From Posidonia oceanica (taxonomy: Eukaryota > Streptophyta > Magnoliopsida > Alismatales > Posidoniaceae), in NCBI GenBank assembly GCA_037176725.1, contig JAZBRS010000059.1:11891001-11955000 (forward strand): a DNA stretch of 64,000 nt, written 5' to 3'. The notes under the pieces were generated by a model. It saw only the letters and a program-made list of their open reading frames with translations, made no database searches and was not told the DNA's origin. Shown here one piece after another: positions 1 to 11,032 of the stretch. The translations under genes and the position numbers were made by a program. The first letter of the stretch is position 1. Every line of letters begins with the position of its first letter.

Positions 1-1583
1 TCTTGGCTAAGTAGCAGACTTTGTGGGCCAAAAAGTAGTGCCTGAGCTCTTGTGAGGTGCATACTAAGGCTAGGCAATGTCTCTTGATCTGGGAGTACTT
101 CCTCTCGTATTCAATGAACGTTCTACTGAGGTAATAAACCGCTTTCTCCTTCCTCCCAGTCTCATCATGTTGTGCAAGGATGACACCCACCGAGTTATCA
201 GTAACGGCCAAGTAGAGTAGCAATGGCCTCTCGGGGACTAGAGTAGTCAATATTGGGGGGTTGAGGAGGTAGAGTTTTAGCTCATCATAGGCCTTCTGAC
301 AGGTATAATCCCACTTGAATTCCGTGCCACCTTTTAAGAGCTCATAGAATGGTTTACCCTTTTCCGCATGCTGAGAGATGAATCTTCGGATAAACTGTAG
401 CCTCCCTATGAGTCCTCTGAGCTCCTTGACATTCCTTGGCGGTGGCATGGCTGTTATAGCTTTGGCTTTGGTGGGATCCACTTCTATGCCCCTTTTGCTC
501 ACTATGAAGCCGAGCAGCATTCCGACAGTGACCCCAAAGACACACTTCTTGGGGTTCATTCTGAGATTGTACTGATCTGCTCTTCAGAGTACTCTTTCTA
601 GTGCTTCAAAGTGTCCCTCTCTTGTTTTTGACTTTACTAACAGATCATCCACATTGCACTCCATGCAATCGTGTATCATGTCATGAAAGATTGCCATCAT
701 AGCCCTCTAATAGGTGGCTCCGGCATTCTTTAATCCGAATGGCATGACTACATAGCAGTAGGTCCCCCATGGAGTGGTAAATGAGGTTTTCTCTTGATCC
801 TCTTCTGCGAGTTTAATCTGGTTGTAACCGGAGAAACCGTCCATGAATGAGAGCATCTCATGGCCTGCAGTGTTGTTCATCTTTTGGGCATGCTTCATTG
901 AGGTTCCTGTAGTCAATGCACACGTGTACTTTGCCATCTTTCTTCATCACTGGAACTATGTTGGCAATCCACTCTGGATACACCACAACTCTGATGAACT
1001 TTGCCTTGTGTAGCTTGTCTATCTCTTCTTTGACTTTTAGAGCGAGGTCTGGACGTAGACATCGGAGCTTTTGCTTCGCTGTCTTAGCGCCTGGCTTGAG
1101 AGGGAGCCTGTGCTCCACCAGTAGTGAATCAAGCCCAGGCATTTCTCCGTAGGAGAAGGTCAGTACCTTCATATATTTTTTGAGTAGTTTTTCCATTCTG
1201 GTTCGTTCACCTGAGTTGAGTGCAGAGCTTATCCGAACTGGTCTTGGATCATCTTTAGTGCCCAGATTGACTTCTTCTATTTCTTCAGCGGCAGCCTTGG
1301 TCTGCTCATCGTACTTCTTCATCATTTCTTCGAAGATGGCAGGGTCTACCGATTCTTCATCTGGGTCCTCTTCTGTATCCACCAGCTCGAAGACTTCATA
1401 GTTTCCAATGTTTTTGCCTATAATGTTTGACACTTCTTCGACCAGGAAGATAGCATGCGATGTGGCTAGCTCCCGTGGTAATGCCGTGGTATAGTGACAT
1501 ACTCTGACAGTTTGGGTGATCGGCTCCTTCCTGTTCCGGTCTGCACACTTAGTAGAGTGATTAGACACTTTTTGTGAGGACAT
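1..1583 (-). pseudogene. pol: pol of element A: RT and start of RNase H, cut by window edge
   Basis: Starts at an ATG at 1583 in the context GCCACCATG, shared with C. After an acidic N-terminal region come RT motifs: the VPVMKKDGK region, CIDYRNLNEACPKD, SFMDGFSGYNQI and MPFGLKNAGATY. The catalytic YVDD box reads NVDD at 644-655, so the Tyr is lost. About 34 bases present in C are missing near 870 between short direct repeats, shifting the frame within RT. The RNase H part (1-540) is recognisable (LLLYLAVTDNSVG, RKEKAVYYLSRTF). RT would copy RNA into cDNA in cytoplasmic particles; this copy cannot. Confidence 0.88.
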
Positions 1584-1765
1584 GGTGGCAATTAGGCCGT
1601 CCTTGCCTTGCCCTCGTCTACCTCCCCCACTACTAACTAAACTAGGAAGTAAATTGCTGGAAAGTAAATCATGCGAAAACAAAATGCAGGAAAGAAATTA
1701 TTTACAAGGGTAGGGGGTTTGCCCCTAGGTTTGCCTCCGCGGTGGAGGCGGTTCGCGATCGGGCG
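1584..1765 (-). other. Spacer between gag-pro and pol of element A, possible intron
   Basis: On the minus strand the tail runs into CTTGTAAATAATTTC and then a T-rich stretch. Two possible acceptors follow (CTTTCCAG and ACTTCCTAG) before a Gly/Arg-rich segment and the pol ATG. The same string with both acceptor-like sites is kept in C (41034-41110). Some Ogre elements have a spliced intron between protease and RT. The frame upstream of the pol ATG is also open across the spacer, so splicing is not required by the sequence. Confidence 0.4.
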
Positions 1766-2083
1766 TTTAGTCTGTGGCCCTGGCCTCTTCTTGCTTAGAG
1801 GGGCAAGGCCGTAGGTTGTTGAAGAGACGGGTGAGCTCGCAGTCGGGGTCGGAGTCCTCTACTTCAGTGCCTTCAGTGGAGGTTCCGAAGGAGTCGCTTG
1901 CTCGGATGTCTGGAGGTAAGGGAGTTTAGTCTGTGGCCCCGGCCCCTTCTTGCTTTGAGGGGCAAGGCCGTAGGTTGTTGAAGAGACAGGTGAGCTCACA
2001 AATGCGGTCAGAGTCTTCTGCTTCAGTGCCTTCGGTGGGGGTTCCGAGGGAGTCGCTTGCTTGGATGTCCGGAGGTAAGGGAG
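1766..2083. repeat. 159-bp direct tandem duplication (two copies)
   Basis: The block starting TTTAGTCTGTGGCCC at 1766 recurs at 1925, period 159 bases, and both copies end near GGAGGTAAGGGAG. The copies differ at several single positions. The period is a multiple of three, so it adds 53 codons without shifting frame; each copy carries the TAA that closes the gag-pro tail. Element C has one copy. Confidence 0.85.
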
Positions 2084-2783
2084 CTTTTGGGGATGCTGGG
2101 AGAGCAGCAGGGACCTCTTCTGTGCAAGAGGTTGAGGCTTCTCCCTCGGGCTTCGTCTGAGCATTGAGGATGGCTGGAACTTCTTCTAGACAGGGAGAAG
2201 GAGTTGGTGCCGTCTTGGGATCTGTAAGAGTGGCGAGGATGACGGGCTTAGGGGCTTCTTCAAGGCAGTGAGAAGAAGTTGCAGCTGTTGTTGTTGCTGG
2301 GAGGTTGGGAACCGTGTCTGACACTTGCTTGTCGTGCACTTGTAGCCCGACTGATATGAAGTGGTTGGCAAGTGACCATGCTAGAGGTTTGCTTGGATCT
2401 GGATGCCCAAGGTACCCTAGCCCGGTACGACTGCGCTCCTCAGGCGTTTCGAGCACGTCCCTCATTCCTTGCTCTTGGCAGCCAAGTCCTTTCCCCAGGG
2501 TGTACCCTATCTTGAGGAGAATCTCCCAAGGCCTTTTCATGTGGTCAGGGTAATCGTATTGATTTATATCAATACTTTGGGGAGCAAAGACCTTCTTGAC
2601 ATTGTTTATGGCATTGGCAGTTGAGTCCCTGATCAATGGTGCTGGCGTGGTAGTTGGGACTGTCACCAGGTGTGCTTCAACTTCTACTGGCTCGTCTCCC
2701 CGTATTTTGATGATCTTCCCTTGGTAAGGGAACTTCATGCATTGGTGGCGCGGGAGGTGACTACCTTGATCTCTTCGATCCAT
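1926..2783 (-). pseudogene. C-terminal gag-pro tail of element A
   Basis: Frame-shifted continuation of the PR2 polyprotein. It starts with the residues just after the LILGRQWI region and ends near CLFNNLRPCPSKQ. It includes a G-patch-like stretch (TLGKGLGCQEQG, then GLGYLGHP), followed by a low-complexity Pro/Ala/Ser/Thr-rich tail. Element C has a matching tail (40364-40975). The G-patch label rests on spaced glycines only. The end of the tail lies in a 159-bp tandem duplication. Confidence 0.6.
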
Positions 2784-3658
2784 TGGCGCCCTAAGATGAG
2801 TCGATACGAGATTGGGGCATCGACTACTATCAGTTCTGTTTCTATTTGGAGAGGGCCAATGGTAACTTTGACGGTGATCTTCCCCAAGGCTGCTTTCTTG
2901 TTATTGTCGTACGCTGATACAGTTAAGGCTGCTGGGCATAATTGAGATTCTGTTAGCCTAATTAACTGTAGGGTTTCTAGGGAGCATACGTTTAGAGTCG
3001 CCCCTGTATCCACAATTACACCACAAAGCTTATAATTGTTTATTACAATAGTAACACTTAATGGCAGGGTCCTTCTCTCAGGAAGAGCTAGTTCAGAATC
3101 AGTGAAGATGACCGTAGGCTCCATGAACACGGCAACAGCAACGGTTGCCAGAGCTTTAGTGGGTATGTCCTCTGGTACTTGGGCCTTCTTCAATACCTCC
3201 ATCAGGATATCCTGGTGCTTCTCTGAGGCCCTGATCAGCTCGTAGATAGAGATCTTTGCTTGTGTCTTCCTAAGCTGCTCCAGGATGTCGAAGGTGCCTT
3301 CTATCCTCCGGGGTATGCGGAAATCTTGTTGAGGCGAGGAAATGGCTCGTTCTGCATCAAGTGGAGGCGATGCAACTTTGTTGGAGATCTGCCCTGTTCC
3401 TGTGATGGGGGCTTGCTGAGCTTGGTTGTGTTCTCCCTTGGCGTAGCCGGACTTAAGCAGAGATAGAGGTCTTCTGAGGAGAGACTGCCCCTGACTTATG
3501 GGCAGCTGAGATGAGCTTAGCAATTCAGGCCTCAGGACCTGGGTATACCCTTGGGTGGCTTGACCATCTGTGAACTGCTGGAATCCTTGGATGCTTGGGG
3601 CTTCATCATCCCAGTCATCGATCCAGCCGCCTGTGCCATTTGGTGATGGGTCTCCCAT
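2735..3658 (-). pseudogene. Linker plus second retropepsin domain (PR2) of element A
   Basis: Continues the gag-PR1 frame. A Gln/Ser-rich linker leads into a helical segment (about EQLRKTQAKISIYELI) that also precedes the single protease of element E. The active site is IVDTGATLNVCSL, Asp codon 3008-3010, and the far motif is LILGRQWI. This is the canonical Tat protease by position and sequence. The frame is lost at about 2745, just after the domain, where the next stretch continues one base out of phase. Confidence 0.82.
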
Positions 3659-3699
3659 GTGAAATCCTACCAGATAGGGTCCCTAGGTCATTTCCAAGG

Positions 3700-4267
3700 T
3701 TGTTTCATGGCCTACCTTGGTGGTGATCATCTCCCCTTGGAATTTGAACTTTAATAGCTGGTGTGTTGGGGACGCGACCGCACATATTTCTGCCAACCAA
3801 GTTCTTCCCAGGATTAACGGTTCTACTAGTTCGCACTCCACCACGATGACCTTGGTAATGCTGGTGAGGGGGCCAATGGTAATTGCTAGCTGGACCGTCC
3901 CTATTACCTCTATCTAGCTATTATCAAAGCCCTTGCAGAAGATCTTCTCCTTGGTGATCTCTTCTTCTTCGACGTCTAGGTAGTCGAGTGTGTTCAGAGA
4001 GCACGCACTGCCACTAGCCCCTGTGTCTACAAGTATGCCAGGGAGGAGGTAGCCATTGACCTCTACAGTGATCACTAAGGGCCAGAGCTGTTTCTCTGGA
4101 GTGGGTAGTTCTGAGTCCTTGAAGACTATATTCCTCTGCTCATATTCTATGATAATCTTTTGGGCTAGTTCCAAGGGATCTGTCCTACCATTCTGCTCTT
4201 GGGATTGACCCTCTCCTGGGAGGAAATTGAAGCACCTGAGGAGCTCCAGGTCATTTGCCTCACTTTC
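3700..4267 (-). pseudogene. First retropepsin domain (PR1) of element A
   Basis: Aspartic protease domain in frame with gag. The catalytic triad region reads LVDTGASGSACSL with the Asp codon at 4025-4027, preceded by a hydrophobic strand (about PLVITVEVNGYLLPG). A flap/second-loop LILGRTWL motif comes later, as expected of a retropepsin of about 110 residues. An in-frame TAG lies at 3914-3916. PR1 is followed by an acidic WIDDWDDEAPS linker and a second, different protease domain, so A and C carry two. B keeps only PR1, and element E has only the PR2-like one. Confidence 0.8.
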
Positions 4268-6379
4268 TTAGTCTTGTACTGCCTCGATTGGGAATTCCCA
4301 TTCTATGGATCCCTGTTCAGAGCATACCTCGACCTCATTACTTTCCGCAACGGAGGAAGCCAGCTTCGGCTCTGATTCAAGTAGGCAGATGGAGACGGTC
4401 TCGGCCTCTGGTGGACTGGCTTCTGCCTCCAGGTGCGCCACTGGGTGGTTGGGCAGAGGGTTCTGGTGTATTTGCAACTTGTGTTGTCCCGTCCTGGCCT
4501 CTTTTAACCTGTCTTTGAGGGCTGACCACATTATTTCTCCCTTGTCATTTAGATCATATATTCTATCTTTTAACACATAACATTCTTCAAGTGTGTGCCC
4601 ATTTTTCTGGTGATATGCACAGTATTTGGACATGTTTGTGTTGGGAGCATTTGGCTTTGGCACTGGGAGTTGTAAGTCCCCACTTTCGACCAGCATTCTA
4701 AAGATGTCTGGGATTGTCTCTGGAAGTGGTGGGTAGCTCTGTCTCCTTGGTCCTCTAGGTGCCTGTGGAGGAGGAACATTGTGGTAGTCCCTCTGCCCTT
4801 ACGGTGGTGCTTTGTATTGATTGTTGCTCTGCCCCTGTTGGGCATTTATTGGGGAATTCAAGTGCTGGGGTTGGAATTGTTGGAATGGCTGCCTCTACTG
4901 TTCCATTTGATATTGAGGCTACTAGAAGTGTTGCCCTTTCCATCCCCTTTGATTCTATGTGGTCAGCTGTGCCATGCTGCTAGTGACACCTTCTATTGTA
5001 TGCCCCACAGTCTTCTTTCGATTTTTTGCTTCGAGCTCCAGGAATGGCAGCTCTTCTCTGTTCCGCATTACCTTGGCGGCCCGTTCATATAACTGTGGAT
5101 AGGTGTGGAAGTCACCTACCAACAGTCCAGCCCTGAGTGCTCCCATGGTATTTCTTGCAATTATCTCCACGGCTTGGCCTTCGAGTATGTAGCACTCTGA
5201 CCGAGCGGCCATGTCCCTCCATCGGCTAGCGAAGGTGACGAAGTCCTCGTTTGGCCTCATCCTCTCAGCTGTGAGGTTGCCTGCAGTGGGTTTGTGTGGC
5301 ACCCGGTGACTATACTGATTTAGAAATTTCTCTTCAATTATCCTAAAATCCTAGAGATCATAGGAAGTCAGGGTGTCAAACCACTTTAAAGCTTCTCCCT
5401 CAAGCGTCTTGAAGAAGAGGTATGCAGTGAACCCGGCGTCGTAACGGTATGGCAGAGTATCCATAGTGAAGGTAGCTATGTGATTCCTGGGATCCTCTGT
5501 TCCGTTATATCTCCTCATCTTTGGCATTTTAAACCCTGAGGGAAGGGCAAAATGGGGGAACTTGGAGATGTCGTAGCCGATGGGTGTCTTTGAAGTGACT
5601 CCGACCTCTGTTAGTGCTTTGGCGATCATCCTTTTGATATCTGTCCCTGGTGCGGCGTATTGCCCCTGGCTCGGGTGCTAGAGTGTCTGTGGGAATGGTG
5701 GTAATGATGGGTTATGTTGTGGGGGAAAGAGGGATGATTGGGGTCGTGTAGGGTAGTATGGTGTGTTAATAGGGGGTTGTTGTGGATAGAAGAATGATGA
5801 TGGAAGCGGAGTGGGGTAGTATTGCGTATTAGCGGAAGGTTGTGGTATATATGGGGTTGTATATGGCGGAGTTGGATGGATATAAGGGTAGGTGGGCGCC
5901 GTATGGTACGGTGGATAGGAACCTTGGCTAGGGAAGGCAGGGTTTGGTATGGCATGTGTATAGACTGGTGTATGGAATAGGTGGTTGTGGTGTTCTTGGA
6001 GGGTGGAGGTTTGCGGGTTTGTGTGTGTGAAGTGTTGTTGAGCCAGGGATTGTCGGACCTCGTAGGCCTCCTCCTCAGTTGGATAGGAGGTAGTCACAAC
6101 GAGAGGCACGACGTTGGAAGTTGCCTCGGGATGTTTGAACTCGGGTGGGACGTTCATTACTTGGGACTGATCTGCCTCCCTTCCCTCTTCATTTGTATCA
6201 GTGTGGTAATCGAAGGGGATGGAGACGTGTGGGAATCTTCGCCGGCTGGCAGCTCGTGGGAAGCCGGGGGTTCCTGGCCTTTCCGTCTGTGAGGTTGAGC
6301 CTCTGAAGAAAGATCCATCCGGACCTAGGCTTTGCTGTGCCATGGAGGTAGAGGTAGAAGACGTGCTCATGTGCTCCAT
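4268..6379 (-). pseudogene. gag: gag of element A (broken by in-frame stops)
   Basis: Structural capsid precursor, start chosen at the ATG at 6379 because B and C begin gag in the same serine/threonine-rich way. Order: Ser/Thr-rich N terminus, a proline/tyrosine/glutamine-rich stretch (residues about 130-230), then the capsid-like core with PKMRRYNGTEDP and GEALKWFDTL. A zinc knuckle of the form C-x2-H-x4-H-x4-C lies at 4580-4621, not the usual CCHC. One frame is kept throughout, with stops at 5678 (TAG), 5351 (TAG), 4955 (TAG) and 4268 (TAA). The 4955 stop has partners at the same place in B and C. No frameshift is seen in gag, but the product as it stands is truncated. Confidence 0.85.
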
Positions 6380-7765
6380 TTTTCCTTTCTTTCTCTTTTC
6401 TTTTTTTTTCTTTTCTTTTTTTCTCTTTTTCTTTTTTCTTTCTTTGTTTTTGCTTTCTTTTCTTTTTTTTTTCTCTCTTTTTTTTAGACTATTACAGACT
6501 ATTACAGGAGATTAAAAAGAAATTATAGACTCAAGTAACACTAATTAATACAGATTTGATGGAATGAAAGAAAATCAACAGAAACTAAAACAGTTTGTGC
6601 TTACAACCTTGTGAACAGTAATATATATAAACCCCTGCAAGCAATGCACTGAAACGAAAGGTTCCCCTGTAGTCGCCTGTAATACAAGTGGCCAAACAAG
6701 TTGCTGTTTTCACAGGCGGCTGAGCGAGACGCCTTCTGAACAGGCGGCTATGCCTCTTGTTCAGTCAGCAAACCAGGTCTGTCTTGGACAGACCACGCAA
6801 CAGTCAGGAAAAATAATAAAAAACAAGTTTCAAACAGTGCATTATTTTTACTTGTTTAAGTGTTTAATTAATGGATTGATTAATTAAACCTGCATGGGTC
6901 ACAAGTAACCAGGATTGGTTGGCTTTAAGGTACTCCTCCTTGACCTTCTTTGGGGTCCACCAAGAGGGGCTTAGATGGGGGGGCTTGTTTCTCTAAAGAG
7001 GGACCCTCCACCTAGGATTCTGTCTTTAGGTTCGACACTTAACAAACCACAAAACAGGAAATAAACACGAAATACTAAAGTATAAAGTATCTACCAAGTT
7101 CTAATACTGACTCAAGGAGAAAAGGGAGTCAATAATAATACTTGGGACACCTTGAGATCTTGATCTAACTATTGCAATTAACACTGAGTATGGGAGAGCG
7201 ACTTGCACTGGCCTAGGTTCGCTCAGGTTAACAACTCTAGCTAGAGGAAGACTTCCTCAAGGAACTTCAACTTTAATACTAAACAAATAGTTTCCACCTT
7301 AAGGGTGGACGCAAGCAAGTCTAAAAACCGTTAAAAAAAAGAAAACTAGGACATAGTGGATAGGGATAATTGTTTTTTTTTTATTATGCAACTGCAGATC
7401 CAAAAAAATACAACACAGAATACAGAAAAAACCAAAGATCTGCAGTAAAAAAAAACGGACTGGGTGGAGTCGCTTGTGTAAATGGCATCTCCGTCAGTCG
7501 CCCCCTGGAGGTGCGGCTAGGACAAGCGCTCCTGGGACAGCAACTCTCAGCCACAGTCTTCTGACCTCAGTAAAATAGTCCCAGCTGTTGGAGCTTAGGA
7601 TTTTACTGATGTCAGAAATAGAAAAAAAATGAGAAAAGGTTTGAGGTATCGTGAAAACCTAAACGCACGATCACCCGAACCAAAAAAAACTACTCCTAGA
7701 TCAATAAGAATAATGGAAAGGAAGGAAGGAATTTACTTACATAGCATGGGGGTTGGCTAAAGCCG
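6380..7765 (-). other. 5' UTR/leader of element A
   Basis: About 1.4 kb between primer site and gag, without a convincing ORF. It aligns by eye with the leaders of B (24871-26203) and C (35175-36539), sharing the segment about (A/G)GTGGACCC(T/C)AAAGAAGGTCAA and a GGTCTGTC...GACAGACC inverted repeat (near 6778-6796). It also holds GGCGAC-type motifs (6670-6760). A long pyrimidine tract (plus-strand view, 6381-6485) abuts the gag start. Confidence 0.7.
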
Positions 7766-7784
7766 AGTCCCACCGTGATCGCCA
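7766..7784 (-). other. Primer binding site (element A)
   Basis: Minus-strand TGGCGATCACGGTGGGACT begins six bases after the LTR end. TGG would pair with the universal CCA end of a tRNA. Element C has the same site with one early change; element B has a damaged version. I cannot assign the tRNA species from memory. Confidence 0.65.
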
Positions 7785-7790
7785 ATTTTC

Positions 7791-9227
7791 TGTAGTGTGG
7801 AATTTGGGGGGTGTTTTAAGATGATGTCGGCGCCTCCACGTACGTTGTCAACTTTGTTGTGATCGTCACTCGCCTTTGGGTAGACAAGACACCTAGGGGG
7901 AGATTATGATGATGTGGGTCCTCGGACCACTAGATCGACAGCTGGATGTTGTCTAGTGGCTCCCTCGTGTTACGTAAGCTCCTTCCTTCCCAGGGATTGT
8001 TCCCCACATGCACATGCTATGAGTCCTATGCTAAAGAAAGTAGAAATGCGATGAGAAATTAGATTGGAGGAAGATACTCCCTTTCACCCTTATGCTGAAT
8101 GCAATGAAGCTGGAAGGAAGCACAGTCAGAGCTCCGGCGTAGCTGAGGATCTCTGAGATCGGAGATAGAAGCCTAGGTTGGTAGCCTCTTGAGGATAGGA
8201 GATAGAGTTTCTGGATTGGAAATCTAGCTCTCTGAAGGTGGCTTACAAAACTGACAGGGCTCTGCCTCTCTTGGAAATTCCTTTCTTCAAAATTCCGACT
8301 GGGGGGGAATTTCTCTCTCAAAAATTCCGACCCTCAAACCACTGGCCTAGGGGGTCTATTTATAGACTCTAGGGGTGAGGATGGTTGGAGTTCAGAAAAT
8401 TCTAGAAAAAGTGGCAGTTAGGGTTAGTCACCGGTTGAGTTGGCGACTAAGACTAGCAACTGCCCAGTCAAAGTGTGGGAAGATCCGGGAATGAGGCCAC
8501 GACTATTAGTCACCGATTGAGTTGGCGCTTAATGGTCGAGGGGGTCGTGGGAAATAACTGTGGAAAAACGGTTCAAGGGAGCCATGATCATTAGTCGCCG
8601 GTTGAGCTGGTGCCTAACGGTCGAGGGTCATGGGAGATAACCGCTGCGGCTCCACAACCGCTCAACCGCCGAATGAGCTGGCGCTTGAGGGTTGAGGGGA
8701 TCGTGGGAAGCAACCGCTACAGCCCACGATTGCCCAGTCGCCAGCTTAGCTAGCGTCTAAGTGGGTTGCCTCCTCAGATGGCACTTGAATTAGCCGTCTC
8801 TGATGTTGGCAACTGACCTAGTCGGCTGTGTAGCAGACGACTGCCAGAGTCGCCTCTCCAGCTGGCAACTAGTAAGCTTAGGTCATTTCCAGCCCTTTTT
8901 CCGGGTTCTGGCCAGAGGAAACAAGATAGAAGGCTGGGAAACTATAGATAGTCTATGAAATCGAGAAGGCATCTCTGTTAACTCAAATCTGCCACGAATC
9001 TGAGTAGAAGTAAAGGATACCTAGGGTACTCAAACTTGTCACGAGCCTGAGTGAGTTAGCTCTGCCACAGCCAACAACCTGAGTCATGGTAGGATCAAGT
9101 GATGCTTTAAAGAAGTCAAGAAATATTTGGAAGACGTGTTATCAAAACTTAAGCACAAGATTTGGGGCGCCCCAAGGTTTCTATTCTTAGAAGAGCTCTC
9201 AGAAATGCGAAAAATAGAATATCTACA
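7791..9227 (-). repeat. 5' LTR of element A (alpha LTR)
   Basis: On the minus strand it opens TGTAGATAT at 9227 and closes CTACA at 7791, directly before the primer site. The start was placed by matching the first 130 bases of the B and C LTRs: the CTGAGAG block at about 9200 and the tract about GTTGGCTGTGGCAGAGC at about 9080. At about 1.44 kb it is close to LTR B (1.63 kb) and LTR C (1.54 kb). Between 8430 and 8900 it holds at least six imperfect inverted motifs of the GTCGCC...GGCGAC kind about 70-80 bases apart. No gene is seen. Confidence 0.85.
8356..8365 (-). promoter_or_regulatory. LTR TATA box (element A)
   Basis: CTATAAATAG on the minus strand. The same decamer followed by ACCCC occurs at the matching place in both LTRs of B, and a TATAAAAAGG version in LTR C. 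This conservation supports it as the core promoter for genomic RNA. Confidence 0.6.
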
Positions 9228-9769
9228 TCTACCAAATTCCGGTCTCCTCTGGGTTGTGTGGCTCTCTTCGGTGGTCTTTTTCCCTCTTTGGATTGGTGGA
9301 GGTCTCAAGAAGGTGGAGGGGGTGATTGGGGAGGCTTCTGTGTCGTGCTGGGGAATTCTGGAGAGAATGGGTGATGGGTTGTTGTGTTGTGCATGCATGG
9401 GTTTTTTGAATGGGTTTTCTGCTGCTGCTATGCGTGGGATTGGAAAAATGAAGATTGCCAATCACTGCCCCCCTAGAATGGGTGAGAATGGATGGGTTTT
9501 GTTGGGTGCCCAAGTGGGGAGAAAATCTACAGTGAATTGCAGAGGATTGGGTTACTTTGCAGAGGCTGTGCTGAGGCTGGAGAGCGGGAAATGAGGGAGG
9601 CGTTAGTGGCAGATGGGAGGGTGAGTAAGTGGTGGTGGAAGGCTGTGCAAGGCCAGAGAAAGGAGGCGGTGGTGTTGGTGGAAGGCTTCTATAGGAGGAG
9701 GTGGAGGGAAAAGGCTGAAGAGACAAAAAGGAAATAAGGAAGAAGGAGGAGAGCTGTGGGCCGGGCTGA

Positions 9770-10090
9770 AGGAAAAATAAAAAGAAAAAGAAAGGAAGAA
9801 GAGAAAGGGGCTGGGCTGGGCTAGAAGTTGAGAAAAGAAAGAAAAAAAAGAAATGAAGAAAGAGAGGAAGAAAGAAAGAAAGAAGGAAAGAAAGAAAGAA
9901 GGAATGAAAGAAAGAGGGAAAGAAAGTGGGGAAGGAGTTGGTGGGCCGGGCTTGGAAACGGAAATAAAGAAAAAAAGAAGAGGGAAAGAAGAGGAGTGCT
10001 GGGCTGGGCCAAAGGAATAGGGAAAAGGAAAAAGGAAAAAGGAAAAGAGGAAAGAAAAAGAAGAAAAGAGAAGAAGAAAAGAGAGGAGGC
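9770..10090. repeat. GAAA/GGAAA-rich purine tract in LTR0
   Basis: About 320 bases of nearly pure purine on the plus strand, built from GAAA, GGAAA and AAAGAAG units with interruptions (TGGGCCGGGCTTGG, GCTGGGCTGGGC). It creates long Phe/Ser-rich or Lys/Arg/Glu-rich reading frames on both strands that are not genes. Confidence 0.8.
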
Positions 10091-10109
10091 TTGGGCTTGG
10101 ACTTGTGCA

Positions 10110-10330
10110 TGCATGGGAGTGTCCCGTGCTAGCCTAGGGTTTGACCTTGGGTTTAGGAGTGCTAACCTAAGGTTTAACCTAGGGTTTTAAGAGAGGTTTA
10201 CCTAGAGTTTTTCTAGGGTTTTGTGTATGCAGACCTAAGGTTTAACCTAGGGTTTAGGATGAGCTAACCTAGAGCTTTTCTAGGGTTTTAAGAGTGGTTT
10301 ACGTAGAGTTTTTCTAGGGTTTAAAAATGG
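10110..10330. repeat. Degenerate TTTAGGG-like repeats in LTR0
   Basis: Repeated CCTAGGGTTT, CTAAGGTTTAACCTAGGG and TCTAGGGTTTT units. They resemble the plant telomere heptamer (TTTAGGG), but the spacing is irregular and the array is inside an LTR. Confidence 0.7.
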
Positions 10331-10388
10331 GTTTTGGGGCCACCAGAGAGAGAGATCCAATTTGGCATGTCAAAATGGGGTGTCTACA

Positions 10389-11032
10389 TAGGGATAGGGC
10401 TATTCTGCTCACCTAGGGCTGACTTCTATCTTCGACTTCTATCTTCCTTTTTTTTTTTACCCCTTTATTGATTGATTTTTTTTTATTGATTTTTTTCTTT
10501 TCTTTTCTCTCTTTTTTTCGTTCCTTTTTTTTGCTTTCACTCTCACTCTCGGCCTATCATTTTCTCTCCCTCTGGAGGTATAGGTCCTATGAAGAGTTTG
10601 GACATTTTGCTCTAATTTTTATTGGATGGTGGCTCCCTCTCTTGCTAAGACATCTAGGTAGTGTCAACTGAGGAGGAACAAACTCTTTCCAAAGCAGGCT
10701 AGCTATTCCGATTTTCGTCATCAGGCATGATTATTATGAATGGGGATGATTTTTGCTTTTTTGTCATGAATGAGAATGATTGAATTTTCTTTGTTTTTTT
10801 CTTTGATTATCATGAATAGAGATGATTGATTTTGATTGATTTTTTTTTTGACTAATGCTGCTATAAATGCATGTTGATTTTGCATGCTGCAGGGATGTTA
10901 AAAAAAGAGAGAGTATGCAACACTAAGAATGTATGCAGATGCAATTTTCAAATGCATGATTATGAAGCAATGAATGCATGGAATAAAACAGAAAAGAAGA
11001 AAACTCTGCAAGGCAAGGATACATGCCTCAGG
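10389..11032 (-). other. 3' UTR remnant of element E
   Basis: About 640 bases after the pol stop, without an ORF. Segments match the F 3' UTR: the block near 10560-10720 here is like 61795-61960 in F (shared GGTGGCTCCCTC and GCTAAGA.ATCTA(G)GTAGTGTC-like words). T-rich runs occupy 10450-10530 and 10780-10850. Confidence 0.65.

Larger units (their letters stand above)
1..9227 (-). mobile_element. Element A: Tat-lineage LTR retrotransposon (family alpha), 3' part beyond window
   Basis: Minus-strand Ty3/gypsy element read right to left: 5' LTR (7791-9227), primer site, 5' UTR, gag, two protease domains, pol as far as RNase H, then the window edge. Family alpha is defined by an LTR start TGTAGATAT and a primer site TGGCGATCACGG, shared with elements B and C. 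The element sits inside a beta-family LTR (LTR0); the five bases after its LTR on the plus strand are TCTAC, but the matching target-site copy lies off the window. Gag through PR2 stays in one frame from 6379 to about 2745 apart from in-frame stops, so decay is mostly nonsense. Confidence 0.9.
9228..10388 (-). repeat. Partial beta-family LTR (LTR0), interrupted by element A
   Basis: Opens on the minus strand with TGTAGACACCCCATTTTG at 10388, like LTR1 and LTR3. It shares with LTR1 a segment reading about GGGAATTCT..GGAGA(G/A)AATGGGTG on the plus strand (9351 here, 14110 in LTR1). It breaks off at 9227, where element A begins; the rest must lie left of the window. It adjoins the 3' UTR of E and may be E's own 3' LTR or a separate insertion. 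The boundary lacks the clear polypurine tract seen in F. The long ORFs here are low complexity and I do not call a gene. Confidence 0.7.

Noticed and set aside
9229..10110. 293-codon minus-strand ORF, and matching plus-strand ORFs
   Set aside because: Translation of the GAAA-rich tract; Phe/Ser or Lys/Glu low complexity.
7791..10388. One 2.6-kb chimeric LTR for element A
   Set aside because: An alpha LTR start (TGTAGATAT on the minus strand at 9227) shows that A's LTR ends there; 9228-10388 is a separate beta LTR.
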